Assembly (NCBI RefSeq): GCF_036670015.1
Contig: NZ_CP137636.1
Coordinates: 102,501-166,500, forward strand
Source: Niallia sp. XMNu-256
GTDB lineage: Bacteria > Bacillota > Bacilli > Bacillales > Cytobacillaceae
DNA length: 64,000 nt
Direction: 5' to 3'
The notes under the pieces were generated by a model. That model had not been told where the DNA came from, ran no database searches, and saw nothing but the letters and a program-made list of their open reading frames with translations. The translations under genes were made by a program, and so were the position numbers. Below are positions 63,675-64,000 of this stretch, piece after piece. Numbering within the stretch: the stretch's first letter is position 1; each line of letters opens with the position of its first letter.

Positions 63675-64000
63675 ATGATTACTGAGGACAAAGTCAGAGA
63701 GAGTTTAAACTCAATGAAAGAACCCTTTTTGCAAGTAACTCTAGGTGAGTTAAATGCAATTGAAGAGATAAAAATTAAAAAAGAAAAGAATCACGTCAGC
63801 GTCAAGATCGCAATTACAAAAACAGGAACATCCGAACAAATGCAGCTTCAAACCCAAGTTGTAAATGCTTTAAAAGAAGCGGGTGCTAATACAGTAGGAA
63901 TTCGTTTTAGTGAACTGCCAGCTGAAACGGTAGGGAAATACCGTTCTACTGATAAAAAAGAAGAAAATCAAGGTTTATTATCTCCAGATAGTAAAACCAC
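63675..64000 (+). CDS. salA: SalA/Mrp family P-loop protein, N-terminal part (runs off the window)
   Basis: The first 108 codons are present and open to the window end. MITEDKVRESLNSMKEPFL, then ELNAIEEIKIKKEKNHVSVK and ALKEAGANTVGIRFSELP form the N-terminal MIP18/DUF59-like domain of Mrp/NBP35 ATPases. The Walker A region lies beyond the window. In B. subtilis the gene after cwlD is salA (ybaL), which regulates scoC; that role is inferred. AAAGGTGG precedes the ATG. Confidence 0.85.
   Translation, partial: MITEDKVRESLNSMKEPFLQVTLGELNAIEEIKIKKEKNHVSVKIAITKTGTSEQMQLQTQVVNALKEAGANTVGIRFSELPAETVGKYRSTDKKEENQGLLSPDSKT

Overview
The window is chromosomal DNA from a low-GC Firmicute of the family Bacillaceae. 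From ctsR to cwlD its gene order follows the rrn-proximal region of Bacillus subtilis almost gene for gene, and the leader RNAs, TTG/GTG starts and strong AGGAGG-type ribosome sites are Bacillus-like. I do not name a species.

Layout. 1-4866: CtsR heat-shock operon (ctsR-mcsA-mcsB-clpC) behind a CtsR heptad operator. 4900-9812: radA, disA (c-di-AMP synthase), a YacL-type PIN/TRAM protein, ispD and ispF. 9858-16130: gltX, then a Cys-type T-box leader and cysE-cysS-mrnC-rlmB-rae1. 16138-21509: sigH, rpmG, secE, nusG, rplK-rplA and rplJ-rplL with L1-like and L10 leader structures, then a ybxB-type methyltransferase. 21558-34047: rpoB, rpoC, an L7Ae-like gene, rpsL, rpsG, fusA, tuf. 34118-48470: the S10-spc-alpha ribosomal protein supercluster (rpsJ to rplQ) with secY, adk, infA and rpoA. 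48627-53333: ECF transporter module (ecfA1-ecfA2-ecfT), truA, and rplM-rpsI behind an L13-leader-like hairpin. 60249-64000: an RsbT-like kinase gene, a decayed histidine-kinase/STAS fusion, ybaK, cwlD and the start of salA.

The accessory part is 53280-60019. It lies between the intact rpsI gene and a 61-bp second copy of the rpsI 3' end (53219-53279 and 60020-60080, 59/61 identical), the arrangement left when an element integrates site-specifically into the 3' end of a gene. Between the repeats, on the minus strand, are two GC-rich genes quite unlike their AT-rich surroundings: a secreted GH3 glycoside hydrolase and a parallel-beta-helix lipoprotein. There is also a frameshifted YhcN/YlaJ-type lipoprotein gene and much non-coding DNA. 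I see no integrase, so this looks like a degenerate or non-autonomous genomic island carrying an extracellular carbohydrate-acting module.

Other unusual points: the cysE T-box has its two Stem I halves separated by about 280 nt of extra sequence; map (methionine aminopeptidase) is missing from its usual place between adk and infA; the decayed kinase joins HisKA-HATPase to an RsbR-like STAS output domain beside an RsbT-like kinase; and the leader of the ECF operon holds nested hairpins I cannot assign. The housekeeping genes are intact and work together in protein quality control, translation, transcription and the first steps of cysteine and isoprenoid metabolism.
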